Numbered from the stretch's first letter, positions 18,836 through 26,342 are shown. The stretch: DNA of 64,000 nucleotides from Comamonadaceae bacterium 2FH (GCA_005503335.1 SCMQ01000025.1:1-64000); one strand, 5' to 3'. Made by a program: numbers and translations. Notes: generated by a model from the sequence alone, not told the origin.

Positions 18836-20158
18836 CTAGGAGCCTCTGCGCGTTGGCAAGAGCCACCTATCGCCGCGGCCCAGCCCACCTTCTTCCGCGC
18901 ACGCAACGCAGCCCGCTCGCGGGTCCATGCCAACCGCGCGCATCGTGCCCAGTTTGCCGTCGTAGGTAAGCATCCGTGCGGCGGACGGCACGCCAGCGAC
19001 CGCCGCCAGGAACATCGTCACTGCAGCAGATGAGACCGTGGAATTCAGGGAAATCACGGCCGGCTGCGGCACCGCTTCGCCCTGAATGTAAGGGTCCGCC
19101 TTGCGCTGCGCTTCAGTCATCATTTCCCGCCGGACCTGCTCGAAGTCAAGCTTGTCGGTGCACACCAGACACGCAAGCCCAGGACTGAGCATCTGGACTC
19201 GACCTGCGATGAACCGCACGTCGCCATCGACGACATGGATGCCCACGCCCATGTCGATGCAGGGAATGAGGAATTGGTAGGCCAGCTGGTTCAAGACGGC
19301 ACGGCTCGCCATCGAATCGGTACACCCGAAGATGAAGTCCGTCTCCAGCAGTGCGCGTGCTACCTCGTCGTTCGCCACGTCGCCTTGCAAGGCGACGACT
19401 TCAACGTCCGAGCTAATGGCCTTCACCTGACGCGCAGCCACATTAACTTTGGCAGCGCCAACGTCACCAGGAGTTGCGCCGACCAGGCGATTGAGGTTTG
19501 TGGCCTCCACCGTGTCCGGGTCAATGAGCAGCATGCTGCGCACTCCGAGGTGGGCGAGCTGTGACGCCACGACCGAACCTGTTCCCCCGAGACCCACTAC
19601 AGCGACTCTGAGACTGGACACAGCCGCCTGGCCGCGCTCGCCAAACGCGAGGACCTGGCGGTGGTAACGGTCGCCCTGGACGACCTGATGCTGATGTTGC
19701 GGCAGCAACTCGCGACCAACGAAGGTGATGCCTACTGCACTGCCGCCCAGGGCCCGAGCCCGAACCGTCTGGCCGGTGAAGACTGCAGTGAAGCAAGGAA
19801 CACCCGGAAGGCGGCGGCCGAAGTACTCCGCAAGCGGCACTTCGCCGTCGTCGTCCGTCCCGGAAAACTCCTCGAGGGGGCGCTCTCCCACGTGCGTGTG
19901 CGCCAACAGCACACCGGCACCGGCCAGCTTTGCAGCGTTGGCAATTTCGGTGCAGAAAGCCGGCTTCAGTGAAGCCGCACGCGCGGTGCGCTCGTCGTAG
20001 GCCTCAGGTTGGACTTCACGGAGCTGCCGGACGGTAAAGACCGGCTCGCCGTCGCGGGTTCCCGCAGGGAAAACCAAGCCGGCAGCGCACGTCTCGACAT
20101 CGCGCGAAGAGGCAGCTGATTGCAGCTGCAGGGCTTGGGGCAGTTGGAGCCGAAGCAT
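18836..20158 (-). CDS. JAB-E1 fusion: JAMM peptidase domain joined to ThiF-type activating enzyme
   Basis: 440 residues from ATG 20158. N-terminal domain (1 to about 140): JAMM metalloprotease pattern with E22, H87-T-H89, S99 and D102, as in deubiquitinase-like JAB proteins. C-terminal domain (about 163-440): E1/ThiF fold with RYHRQ, nucleotide loop GLGGTGS, IDPDTVEATNLNR, FGCTDSMASR, and two CxxC pairs (CLVC, CVAC) likely to bind zinc. It should adenylate the C-terminus of the ubiquitin-like protein and also cleave precursors or conjugates. It follows the E2 gene by 2 bases. Confidence 0.85.
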   Translation of the reverse strand: MLRLQLPQALQLQSAASSRDVETCAAGLVFPAGTRDGEPVFTVRQLREVQPEAYDERTARAASLKPAFCTEIANAAKLAGAGVLLAHTHVGERPLEEFSGTDDDGEVPLAEYFGRRLPGVPCFTAVFTGQTVRARALGGSAVGITFVGRELLPQHQHQVVQGDRYHRQVLAFGERGQAAVSSLRVAVVGLGGTGSVVASQLAHLGVRSMLLIDPDTVEATNLNRLVGATPGDVGAAKVNVAARQVKAISSDVEVVALQGDVANDEVARALLETDFIFGCTDSMASRAVLNQLAYQFLIPCIDMGVGIHVVDGDVRFIAGRVQMLSPGLACLVCTDKLDFEQVRREMMTEAQRKADPYIQGEAVPQPAVISLNSTVSSAAVTMFLAAVAGVPSAARMLTYDGKLGTMRAVGMDPRAGCVACAEEGGLGRGDRWLLPTRRGS

Positions 20159-20160
20159 CG

Positions 20161-20541
20161 TCACTGGACCCTCAAGAAGCGGTCGCGAATACAGGCCACC
20201 CAGCTGAGCAAGTCGTCCCGGTTGGGATTCCACTGCGCCAGGTGCCACGAGAACCACACCCAGCCAGCCATCTCAGGAACCATCGCGTTGTTCTGGGTCG
20301 CGTGGGGCATCTCCGGACGACCTTGGACCCGAAGGTCGCCATCTGCCCAGAAGCAGTCAGGCGGCGAATACGGGAAGCCCTGCGGGACCAGGAATTTCAC
20401 TTGGGCCACGGGTTTGTTCCAGCCCGGCGGCAGGCTGAAGTTGGGGATGGTTACGAACAACCCCAGGTGCCCCCTGTCCTCCCAGGTCGCATCCGCGTAG
20501 CGCTCCTTCAGGCGCTGCAGCTGAGTCTCAAGCGGCCCCAT
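20161..20541 (-). CDS. E2/UBC-like protein (Prok-E2_E type)
   Basis: 126 residues. The core VAQVKFLVPQGFPYSPPDCFW, then LRVQGRPEMPH, then WVWFSWHLAQWNPNRDDLLSWV, matches the bacterial E2_E family found with multiubiquitin, E1 and JAB genes. Only two cysteines exist, C63 (directly after PPD) and C117; neither sits in an obvious canonical E2 active-site context, whereas H100 in the W-x-F-S-x-H-L block appears conserved in the family. It may transfer the activated ubiquitin-like protein by an unusual mechanism, or serve as an adaptor. Start ATG 20541 is 9 bases after the Ubl stop. Confidence 0.8.
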   Translation of the reverse strand: MGPLETQLQRLKERYADATWEDRGHLGLFVTIPNFSLPPGWNKPVAQVKFLVPQGFPYSPPDCFWADGDLRVQGRPEMPHATQNNAMVPEMAGWVWFSWHLAQWNPNRDDLLSWVACIRDRFLRVQ

Positions 20542-20550
20542 GGCGACACC

Positions 20551-20811
20551 TCAGCCGAAGTTGGCAGGCGGCACGATGTTGAAACGGCGCGGGCCTTCGC
20601 CGTGGCCGAGCTCGAGCGACACCGTGTCGGCATCGCCGAACGGCTTGTCGATATCGTTGCCATGGCCCTCCAGCTCCAGACCGGCCTTGTCGGGGAGGTC
20701 GGCGATGCGCGATTTGACGTACGCGCCGCTAACGACCGACAGCTCGGTCTCGTACCTAGTGGTGCCGACGAAGAAGAAGTAGGTTTTCGACGGCTTGTTG
20801 TCGTTGCTCAT
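20551..20811 (-). CDS. Ubiquitin-like protein (multiubiquitin domain, single unit)
   Basis: 86-residue predicted beta-grasp protein. The TYFFFVGTTRYETE...VVSGAYVKS...DTVSLE...FNIVPPANFG pattern matches the multiubiquitin domain family. The chain ends in a single C-terminal Gly with no extension, so it would be ready for adenylation without processing; the last residues are NFG rather than GG. ATG 20811 is preferred to 20829 because GGGAG precedes it at 6 bases. It is the first gene of the five-gene operon reaching 16804. Family by eye; conjugation is inferred from the E1/E2 neighbours. Confidence 0.82.
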   Translation of the reverse strand: MSNDNKPSKTYFFFVGTTRYETELSVVSGAYVKSRIADLPDKAGLELEGHGNDIDKPFGDADTVSLELGHGEGPRRFNIVPPANFG

Positions 20812-20870
20812 CTCAAGCTCCCAGCCCATCCGTTGGGCAAGTAGAAGGATTTAACGACAATCCAGCCGGA

Positions 20871-20946
20871 ATGTCAACATTAAACACAATGTCAATTATA
20901 CTGACTAATGTAAGATGCATGGCCTTATGTCAACATCCTTGACATA
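20871..20946. promoter_or_regulatory. Operator array between the Ubl operon and the XRE-ImmA genes
   Basis: ATGTCAA occurs at 20871-20877, 20889-20895 and 20927-20933, and inverted as TTGACAT at 20939-20945. The last two form a perfect 8-bp inverted repeat TATGTCAA-catcc-TTGACATA (20926-20946). On the minus strand TATAAT (20895-20900) lies among these sites and is a candidate -10 for the Ubl operon. Such spacing fits binding by the adjacent XRE regulator to control both directions. Confidence 0.65.
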
Positions 20947-20967
20947 TAGCAAGGTCGGGACTAGGAT
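20939..20967 (+). promoter_or_regulatory. Promoter of the XRE-ImmA operon
   Basis: TTGACA (20939-20944), a 17-base spacer and TAGGAT (20962-20967), 27 bases before the XRE start. The -35 box is the right arm of the inverted repeat at 20926-20946, so repressor binding would block polymerase. Confidence 0.6.
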
Positions 20968-20994
20968 GAAGGTAGGTATCGGGAGACGTACTAC

Positions 20995-21345
20995 ATGATT
21001 GATGAACGACGCCTGTTCAAGGAGGTCGGTCAGAAGATTCGCCAGTTGCGTGAGGCACAAACAGGCAGTCGAGCGCGCTTAACGCAAGCTGAATTGGCGG
21101 AGATGGTTGGCCTAGAACGGACCTCCATCACAAACATTGAACGTGGGAACCAGAAGGTGCCGCTGCACGTTCTCTATCGAATTTGCGAGGCTCTGCGAGC
21201 CCCGATTTTTGATGTCATGCCTCGTATCGCCGAAGTTCAGGCCGAAGCCGAAGCAACATTGGAGGAGTTCTCCTTCGCGAGCAACACTGTGGAAATGACT
21301 CCACTTGTCAAACAAGCTGTGTTGGAACGACTTAGGAGCTCCTGA
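20995..21345 (+). CDS. XRE-family HTH transcriptional regulator
   Basis: 116 residues with a complete HTH of the XRE type (KIRQLREAQTG, LTQAELAEMVGLERTSITNIERG, then LYRICEALRAPIFDVMP) and a C-terminal tail of about 45 residues ending in LVKQAVLERLRSS. It overlaps the following peptidase gene by one base (TGATG). Divergent from the ubiquitin-like operon with an operator array between. By analogy with CapH in CBASS it would repress until cleaved by the partner peptidase. Base composition is clearly less G+C-rich than the flanking chromosome. Confidence 0.85.
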   Translation: MIDERRLFKEVGQKIRQLREAQTGSRARLTQAELAEMVGLERTSITNIERGNQKVPLHVLYRICEALRAPIFDVMPRIAEVQAEAEATLEEFSFASNTVEMTPLVKQAVLERLRSS

Positions 21346-21896
21346 TGCGAAACGAAGAAATCGAACGCTCCGCGAGTGACCTGCTTCACAGCGTAGGCGT
21401 TCTCAAAACTCCAATCCCTCTGCACAGGATTGCGACGTTCTTGAAGGCAGAAATACATCAGCAGACTTTTGAAGACATGGTCTCTGGTGTTCTCCTCATA
21501 CGAGGAGATGAGCGCCACATCATGGTGAATAAAGCCCACCATCCCAATCGTCAGAGATTCACCATAGCGCACGAGCTGGGGCATCTAGTACTGCATCACA
21601 ACTCTGGCGACAGGCTGTTCATAGACACACATTTGCGCGCGTATCAGCGCAGAGGCTCCGCAGCTTCTGGTGTCTATGAAGAACCTGGCTCCACAACTAC
21701 TCCAGCCGAAGAGAAGGAAGCAAATCAGTTTGCGTCCGCTCTATTGATGCCGAGAGAGTTGCTTCTTTCCAAGACAGTTGGTCGAGAGTTCTGGGACGAA
21801 CTTGACGTCGCAGCACTAGCAGCAGAATTTGGTGTCAGTGAGCAAGCAATGACGATTCGACTGCGCCAGTTAGACGTCCTCGACTCAATTTTCTAA
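21345..21896 (+). CDS. ImmA/IrrE-family metallopeptidase
   Basis: 183 residues; zinc motif H76-E-L-G-H80 in FTIAHELGH and the downstream EKEANQFASALLMP block with the third ligand Glu are intact. ImmA/IrrE proteins cleave HTH repressors, often in response to DNA damage. The start codon overlaps the XRE stop, with AGGAG eight bases upstream, so the two are translationally coupled. The pair resembles CapH/CapP and is placed to derepress the ubiquitin-like operon. Low G+C and AT-rich codons suggest transfer. Confidence 0.88.
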   Translation: MRNEEIERSASDLLHSVGVLKTPIPLHRIATFLKAEIHQQTFEDMVSGVLLIRGDERHIMVNKAHHPNRQRFTIAHELGHLVLHHNSGDRLFIDTHLRAYQRRGSAASGVYEEPGSTTTPAEEKEANQFASALLMPRELLLSKTVGREFWDELDVAALAAEFGVSEQAMTIRLRQLDVLDSIF

Positions 21897-22096
21897 AAAA
21901 GCGCATACGCTTTGCTCTTCGCTCTCCACAGTGGCGCGAAAAAGGGGGACGTTCGAGACGACTGGTGAACTGCCGGTCGCCTGGAGCAGGGACGGGCTTT
22001 TTCTGGTTCGACTGCGAGCGGATTGATAACGAGAGTCCCTTTGTAGGTAGTGGAAGGGGCATACACTGTCGCCTTTGCTGATACTTTTCCCCGGGG

Positions 22097-22729
22097 ATGT
22101 GTACAAAGATCGTCATCGTTGACACCAATTGCTTCGTCCGGCTTTACTTCTCGGACCTTCGCCCATTGCTGGGCATCGAGGTCGCTGGCCACAAGCTGAT
22201 GACCATCAAGGAACTGGCGAACGAAACGACCGCGAACACCGGGCTGACGGTGCGGCACCCCTGGCTCACCGGTGCCGATGTTCAGGCTGATCTGAATGCC
22301 GCCATCCTTGAGCTCGCTGAAAGTGATGACGAACAATACGACGAGGATGCGGACTACTACCGCGCCGAAGGTGACGAGTACCTTGAATGCTACTGCAGGG
22401 ACAGGAATCTGGAGGACATCCGCCAGCTCTCCATGGCGGACGCCAAAGCGCTGGCCATCGCACTGGATCGCGGATACATCCTGGCAACTGACGAGTGGCC
22501 GCTGCGCGAGTTCTCTCAGTTCGTGGAGCCTGACGAGAACAATCAACGGATCCCCATCATGTCTAGCCTTCAGGTCTTGAAGCTATTCCTAGATGCGGGC
22601 CAGATGAGCATGGACAAAGTCCGTGCCACCGCACGGGGTTGGATCCTGAGCGAAGAGCGGCTTCCCCGCAGCTGGCAGACCGAATACCGCGCCCTGTTCA
22701 ACGAGGCGCCGCCCGACGCTCAGGCTTGA
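22097..22729 (+). CDS. PIN-like domain protein
   Basis: 210 residues. KIVIVDTNCFVRLYF at the N-terminus has the first acidic residue of a PIN nuclease (D9), and ADAKALAIALDRGYILATDEWPL resembles the later PIN strand-helix with Asp/Glu. The middle is strongly acidic (ESDDEQYDEDADYY). PIN-like proteins next to HTH-ImmA genes are often toxin-like nucleases. It converges with the HTH-ImmA fusion gene and overlaps it by 10 bases at the 3' ends. Nuclease activity is inferred. Start ATG 22097 follows GGGG. Confidence 0.6.
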   Translation: MCTKIVIVDTNCFVRLYFSDLRPLLGIEVAGHKLMTIKELANETTANTGLTVRHPWLTGADVQADLNAAILELAESDDEQYDEDADYYRAEGDEYLECYCRDRNLEDIRQLSMADAKALAIALDRGYILATDEWPLREFSQFVEPDENNQRIPIMSSLQVLKLFLDAGQMSMDKVRATARGWILSEERLPRSWQTEYRALFNEAPPDAQA

Positions 22730-23847
22730 CGCTTGCTCAGGTAGACGGAAAGCTCAAGAGCCTGGCTTAGGTCCACATTGAGCAGCGTACCGACGAAGGC
22801 AGGAGAATGTCCACCCTGAGCCTTCTGCAGACGGCCGATGGCGTCAAAGACTTCCGTCCGAAACACGGCGCTCGCCCTCTCAACGAAAATTTCCACCCCC
22901 GGTGCATCGCTCTCGAAGAGCTGCGCAGCAACAGTTGGTCGATTGGGCCGATTGCGGTTCCACTCTTCGTAGAACGATTCGGTCGCAACCCCTGTGAGCG
23001 CTTCCCCTCGGTCGGCGGCAATGCGATCGGCCGACTTCACCGCTGTGACAACGGAAACGCCGTGGCGACCGGCAAAGTAGCTCGCCTCCTCCAAAGGATT
23101 GGTAGAGGATCGCATCGCGGCTAGACATTGTTCAGCGAGCGCATCCGGAAACACGAACAACTGCGCAAAGCGTTCCGCGAACTGTTCACCCGCATCATCA
23201 GCCAACTTATGCAAGGATAGGCAATGGCCAAGCTCGTGGGCCAACCAATACTTGAAGTCGTCCTGACCAGCGCTAAGGCTCAGGACCACCCAAGTCGACT
23301 GCGACTCGGGCAAATACACCGTAAGCGCGTTCTCGTGCCCGACCTTTTCTTTTCCCCAGATAACCGGCACGATGAATGCGCCGGTGTCAATGATCAGCTC
23401 GATGAGTTGCTCCATGCTGGGCGACTCAGCGGGACCTAGATTCAGTGACGTACGCAGAGTGTTAACCGCACGATGCACATAACCGTCGTCCACGGCAGGC
23501 TCTTTTAGAAACCTCTGCGAAAACAACCGAGAACCTTCGACAAAAGGCTGTAGTTGCCTGAAGTGCCTGCCCATCTCCTGAGCCTTCGCCTTCGCCTTTC
23601 CGGTTAGAGGCTCCCTGAGATGAGTCCGGTACGCAACTACCGGCTCTGCCCCCTCACGGACAACGAGCTTGTCGATAGACAAACCAAGAGCCGCCGCCAG
23701 CGCCCGAACCTTGGCGGGACGCGGTATCGAGTCGCCGGCGAACCACTTGGATACAGCTTCACGGCTCACACCGCAGGCATCGGCCAGCGCAGCTTGGTTA
23801 AGGCCGAGGCGAACCATGGCCTCATCGACGAGTGGTGCATTCAACAT
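22720..23847 (-). CDS. HTH-ImmA/IrrE fusion protein
   Basis: 375 residues from ATG 23847. An N-terminal XRE helix-turn-helix (LGLNQAALADACGVSREAVSKWFAGD) is followed by a linker and an ImmA/IrrE peptidase domain with H204-E-L-G-H208 and the downstream EQFAERFAQLFVFP block. Such single-chain proteins are regulators of neighbouring toxin-like genes or prophages. A TTG at 23886 would extend it by 13 residues, but that codon is part of the -35 box and the extension has no HTH role, so I chose 23847, which is almost leaderless. It faces the PIN-like gene. Confidence 0.82.
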   Translation of the reverse strand: MLNAPLVDEAMVRLGLNQAALADACGVSREAVSKWFAGDSIPRPAKVRALAAALGLSIDKLVVREGAEPVVAYRTHLREPLTGKAKAKAQEMGRHFRQLQPFVEGSRLFSQRFLKEPAVDDGYVHRAVNTLRTSLNLGPAESPSMEQLIELIIDTGAFIVPVIWGKEKVGHENALTVYLPESQSTWVVLSLSAGQDDFKYWLAHELGHCLSLHKLADDAGEQFAERFAQLFVFPDALAEQCLAAMRSSTNPLEEASYFAGRHGVSVVTAVKSADRIAADRGEALTGVATESFYEEWNRNRPNRPTVAAQLFESDAPGVEIFVERASAVFRTEVFDAIGRLQKAQGGHSPAFVGTLLNVDLSQALELSVYLSKRQA

Positions 23848-23857
23848 TAGGCGTCCG

Positions 23858-23886
23858 ATACTACGCAGATCGTCAACTTTTGTCAA
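23858..23886 (-). promoter_or_regulatory. Promoter of the HTH-ImmA fusion gene, near-leaderless
   Basis: On the minus strand TTGACA (23881-23886), a 17-base spacer and TAGTAT (23858-23863) give a near-consensus promoter. Transcription should start about 5 bases before ATG 23847. AGTTGAC occurs twice, at the -35 box and within the spacer, a possible autoregulatory site. Confidence 0.6.
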
Positions 23887-24395
23887 CTAAAAGTCTTGTC
23901 CTGCACGGCCCGCGGCGTGTCTTGGTACAGCTAGCCGGCAGATGCTGCGTCGGGAGATCACCGGCGAACAACTCTAGGTGCGCAGGCATACGGCTGCTTC
24001 GGGTCGGGAGTTCCGTTCGCCCGCGGCGGGAGCAGTCACTGGCCAATCTCGTTGAGGTCCGACGAACGCGCGTCCGCCCGGCAGCCGATGAAGGTCAGGT
24101 ACCGGAGCTTAGCCGACAGCCGCACCGCGGGACTTTCAATGTCAGGTCTTGGGCGCAGCTGACATTCGGCGCCAAGACCTGAGCGGCAGCAGCCAGCCTG
24201 GGGCAGTCAGTCCGGCCGCGAACTCGAAGGACCGTTCCTGGCCGTCACCCCCAGTTCGCAGACGGCCGGTCTTGTCGAGTCCGGGCGGCAGCATCGGGTC
24301 GCCACGACTCATTCATCCCCCGCGTCGGCGGCCAGGAGCCCTTGTCTGCACATTGGTGGTATCGTCCAACGTAGACAACCCATACGACAGGGAAG
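23887..24395. other. Intergenic stretch with a large stem-loop and a dispersed repeat; right edge of island
   Basis: About 500 bases without a supportable gene. A strong stem-loop is formed by 24142-24156 and 24169-24182: TCAGGTCTTGG(G)CGC pairs with GCGCCAAGACCTGA, 14 pairs with one bulge, loop of 12, and no T run. Repeat copy 2 follows at 24234-24303. The presence of the repeat family at both ends (16.4 and 24.2 kb, opposite orientation) suggests the island boundaries. Confidence 0.5.
24234..24303 (+). repeat. Dispersed intergenic repeat, copy 2
   Basis: Aligns by eye over about 70 bases with the minus strand of 16409-16479 and the plus strand of 26173-26241. Shared blocks include CTGGCCGTCAC, CAGTTCGCAGACGGCC, TCGAG and CGGGCGGCAGCATCGGGT. 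Confidence 0.55.
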
Positions 24396-24797
24396 ATGAA
24401 GAAACTCTACCGGCGAGCCATCGCCCTCATGTTTGTATTGCTCCTGGCAGGCTGTTCCGTCGGCATGGCATTGAGCGGCAACAGTCAGAAGGACACCTCC
24501 ATTCTCTTCGCCGGCGCGCCGCGCGTCGCGGTCATCGAAAAGCTTGGGCAGCCCGAAACCACCACCAAGAACGCCGAAGGCCACTACGTGGATAGCTACG
24601 TGGTGGTGAAGGGCAATTCCCGCAGCATTGGGCGGGCCTTGGGCCATGTGACGATGGATGTCTTCACCTTGGGGCTATGGGAACTCGTGGGCACCCCGAT
24701 TGAAGCCGTCGCCTCGTACGAGTCGACTTCCCGGGTCGTGATCTATTACGATGCCCAGGAGAGGGTACGGGAGACGCGGAAGATGGCGGTCGAGTAG
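24396..24797 (+). CDS. Lipoprotein of unknown function
   Basis: 133 residues. The signal peptide ends in a lipobox LLLAGC with the lipidated Cys near residue 20. The mature part has RVAVIEKLGQPETTTKNAEGHYVDSY, reminiscent of the small outer-membrane lipoproteins of the SmpA/OmlA fold, and a C-terminal strand VVIYYDAQERVRETRK. I cannot name a family with confidence. It is preceded by GGGAAG. It stands alone to the right of the repeat region. Confidence 0.7.
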   Translation: MKKLYRRAIALMFVLLLAGCSVGMALSGNSQKDTSILFAGAPRVAVIEKLGQPETTTKNAEGHYVDSYVVVKGNSRSIGRALGHVTMDVFTLGLWELVGTPIEAVASYESTSRVVIYYDAQERVRETRKMAVE

Positions 24798-24919
24798 GCG
24801 GATATTTCAGCTCGGCGCCGCTTCGAGGCGGTTGGCTGCCGACGTGTCAGGCCGGCACATCGGCACCTGGGGCCGCCTGACTCCGCGACGCGGTCGTGAT
24901 GATCGCATCGGCGGCCCGC

Positions 24920-25306
24920 TCAGGGAAAGATCGTGACGCACCCGATGCTGCTGGCTGCCACCAACAGCCAGGCCGCGTCGAAGCCCTGCACCTGATAGCA
25001 ATAGGTCTCGTTGATGAAGACCGAGGCATCGATCAGGCTCGTGGTGGTGACCGTCGCCAGGGAGACGCCATCGCGAAGAACCACGAACCGGGCGACAAGG
25101 GGATCGTCACTCCAGTCCACCGCGATGGCTTCAGGCCCAACGCGTGTCAGGGCAAGCGTCAGCGGCGCAACGACAGGCTGCTGGACAGGAACGACCACGC
25201 CCACGGCCAATTCGCCGCCACCGCACGCGGCGAGGCTCCCCAAAATAATCGATGCTGCTGCGCTGCGCAGCAGAAGGCTGCGCGTGAATGCGGTCATGTG
25301 TGACAT
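24920..25306 (-). CDS. Small lipoprotein, FN3-like
   Basis: 128 residues with signal peptide and lipobox LAAC followed by GGG. The mature part (LTLALTRVGPEAIAVDWSDDPLVARFVVLRDGVSLATVT...CYQVQGFD) has the spacing of a fibronectin type III or similar beta-sandwich domain, with two late cysteines. Function unknown. It starts 10 bases after the stop of the secreted-protein gene, so the two form an operon. Confidence 0.65.
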   Translation of the reverse strand: MSHMTAFTRSLLLRSAAASIILGSLAACGGGELAVGVVVPVQQPVVAPLTLALTRVGPEAIAVDWSDDPLVARFVVLRDGVSLATVTTTSLIDASVFINETYCYQVQGFDAAWLLVAASSIGCVTIFP

Positions 25307-25316
25307 CTCGGACTCC

Positions 25317-26024
25317 TCAGGGCGCCGAGGCGGGGCCGGCTGTCACCGAAAGCTTGGACGAACTGAGGTAGAGCAGCGGGCGCGACTCGCCACCGGGGCG
25401 GTCGATGCGAAGTTCCAGGAATCTGTCGAACGGACTCGCGGTGGCCAGGTTGGCGACCATCGCATAGGCCGGCAGGCCATCGTTCGGCAGCAACCCGGCG
25501 GAGCCGCGCAGGTCATTGCCCTTCGGCTGCTGATTGACCTGAACCCAGCTAAGACGCAGAAGGCCAGAGGCGCTCAAGGCCTTGGCCTGCAGCCGAATCG
25601 ACTCGCGGTTTGGGAAACTGCCCCCGCCGTCACTGACGACAATTTCCGCTTGATCAATGGGCAAATCGATGGTGGTGCTGCCAACCGCTACGCGAAACGC
25701 GCGGACCGCTCCGGCATAACGCCCCATATAGGGGTCGGGGTCCCCGTCGCGGATGCTGTCGTCATAACGCACTGAAAACGACCAGCTGCCAGATGCGAGA
25801 TCAGCTCGAGAAAATCCCAGGTCGGCGGGTAGGGCTGCGAGCTGCGCGGCCGACGGCGGCTTGAAGCTGCCGCTGCCTGAAACCCTGAACTCGGCCGCGA
25901 CGCTGGTGCGTGGCGCTGCGAAGCCGGCCGTCAAGACGAGAGCCGCAGCGAATAGAAAGCGAGCCACCCTTGGACTGTGCTTGGTGCGACGCGGCCGCGG
26001 TTCGTATTGCATGTTCGATTGCAT
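25317..26024 (-). CDS. Secreted protein of unknown function
   Basis: 235 residues from ATG 26024, which has GAGGG five bases upstream; the open frame extends to 26084 but that start has no comparable site. A twin-basic N-terminus precedes a hydrophobic signal segment ending near SVAAE. The mature part is beta-rich (FRVSGSGSF, SWSFSVRYDD, TIDLPIDQAEIVVSDGGGSF, LRIDRPGG). No recognised family; it is co-transcribed with the small lipoprotein gene downstream. Confidence 0.65.
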   Translation of the reverse strand: MQSNMQYEPRPRRTKHSPRVARFLFAAALVLTAGFAAPRTSVAAEFRVSGSGSFKPPSAAQLAALPADLGFSRADLASGSWSFSVRYDDSIRDGDPDPYMGRYAGAVRAFRVAVGSTTIDLPIDQAEIVVSDGGGSFPNRESIRLQAKALSASGLLRLSWVQVNQQPKGNDLRGSAGLLPNDGLPAYAMVANLATASPFDRFLELRIDRPGGESRPLLYLSSSKLSVTAGPASAP

Positions 26025-26172
26025 GGTGCCCTCGCGTAAAGCCCGACTCGAGCGGACTCCTTGTTCAACGTTTGGCGCGTGCATTCGACGACCTCCGGCA
26101 GGCTTGAAATGTTACCGACCGTTCCTGAAGCGGACATTGAACGGCAGCTTCCCTGCATATGAGCGGGTATCG

Positions 26173-26241
26173 CTTCTGGCCGTCCCCATCAGTCCCCGGA
26201 CGACCGGTCTTCACGAGCGCGAGCGGCTGCATCGGGCACGC
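26173..26241 (+). repeat. Dispersed intergenic repeat, copy 3
   Basis: Shares TGGCCGTC, CCGGTCTT, GAGCG and CGGCTGCATCGGG blocks with the copies at 16409-16479 and 24234-24303. It lies in the otherwise gene-free 318-base stretch 26025-26342 between the secreted-protein gene and senA, in which I see nothing else. Confidence 0.5.
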
Positions 26242-26342
26242 AAGCCACCAACGGCCACGGTCGGGCAAAGGCCTGCCATCCGCAACCCGTGAGGCCCGAC
26301 GGCAGCCAGCGGCAGCCGAAGACCCCAGCCCCCAGCCGCTCG

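Noticed and set aside
22720-23886. TTG start at 23886 for the HTH-ImmA fusion gene
   Set aside because: The codon is part of a near-consensus -35 box, and the 13 extra residues add nothing to the HTH domain; ATG 23847 fits the promoter.
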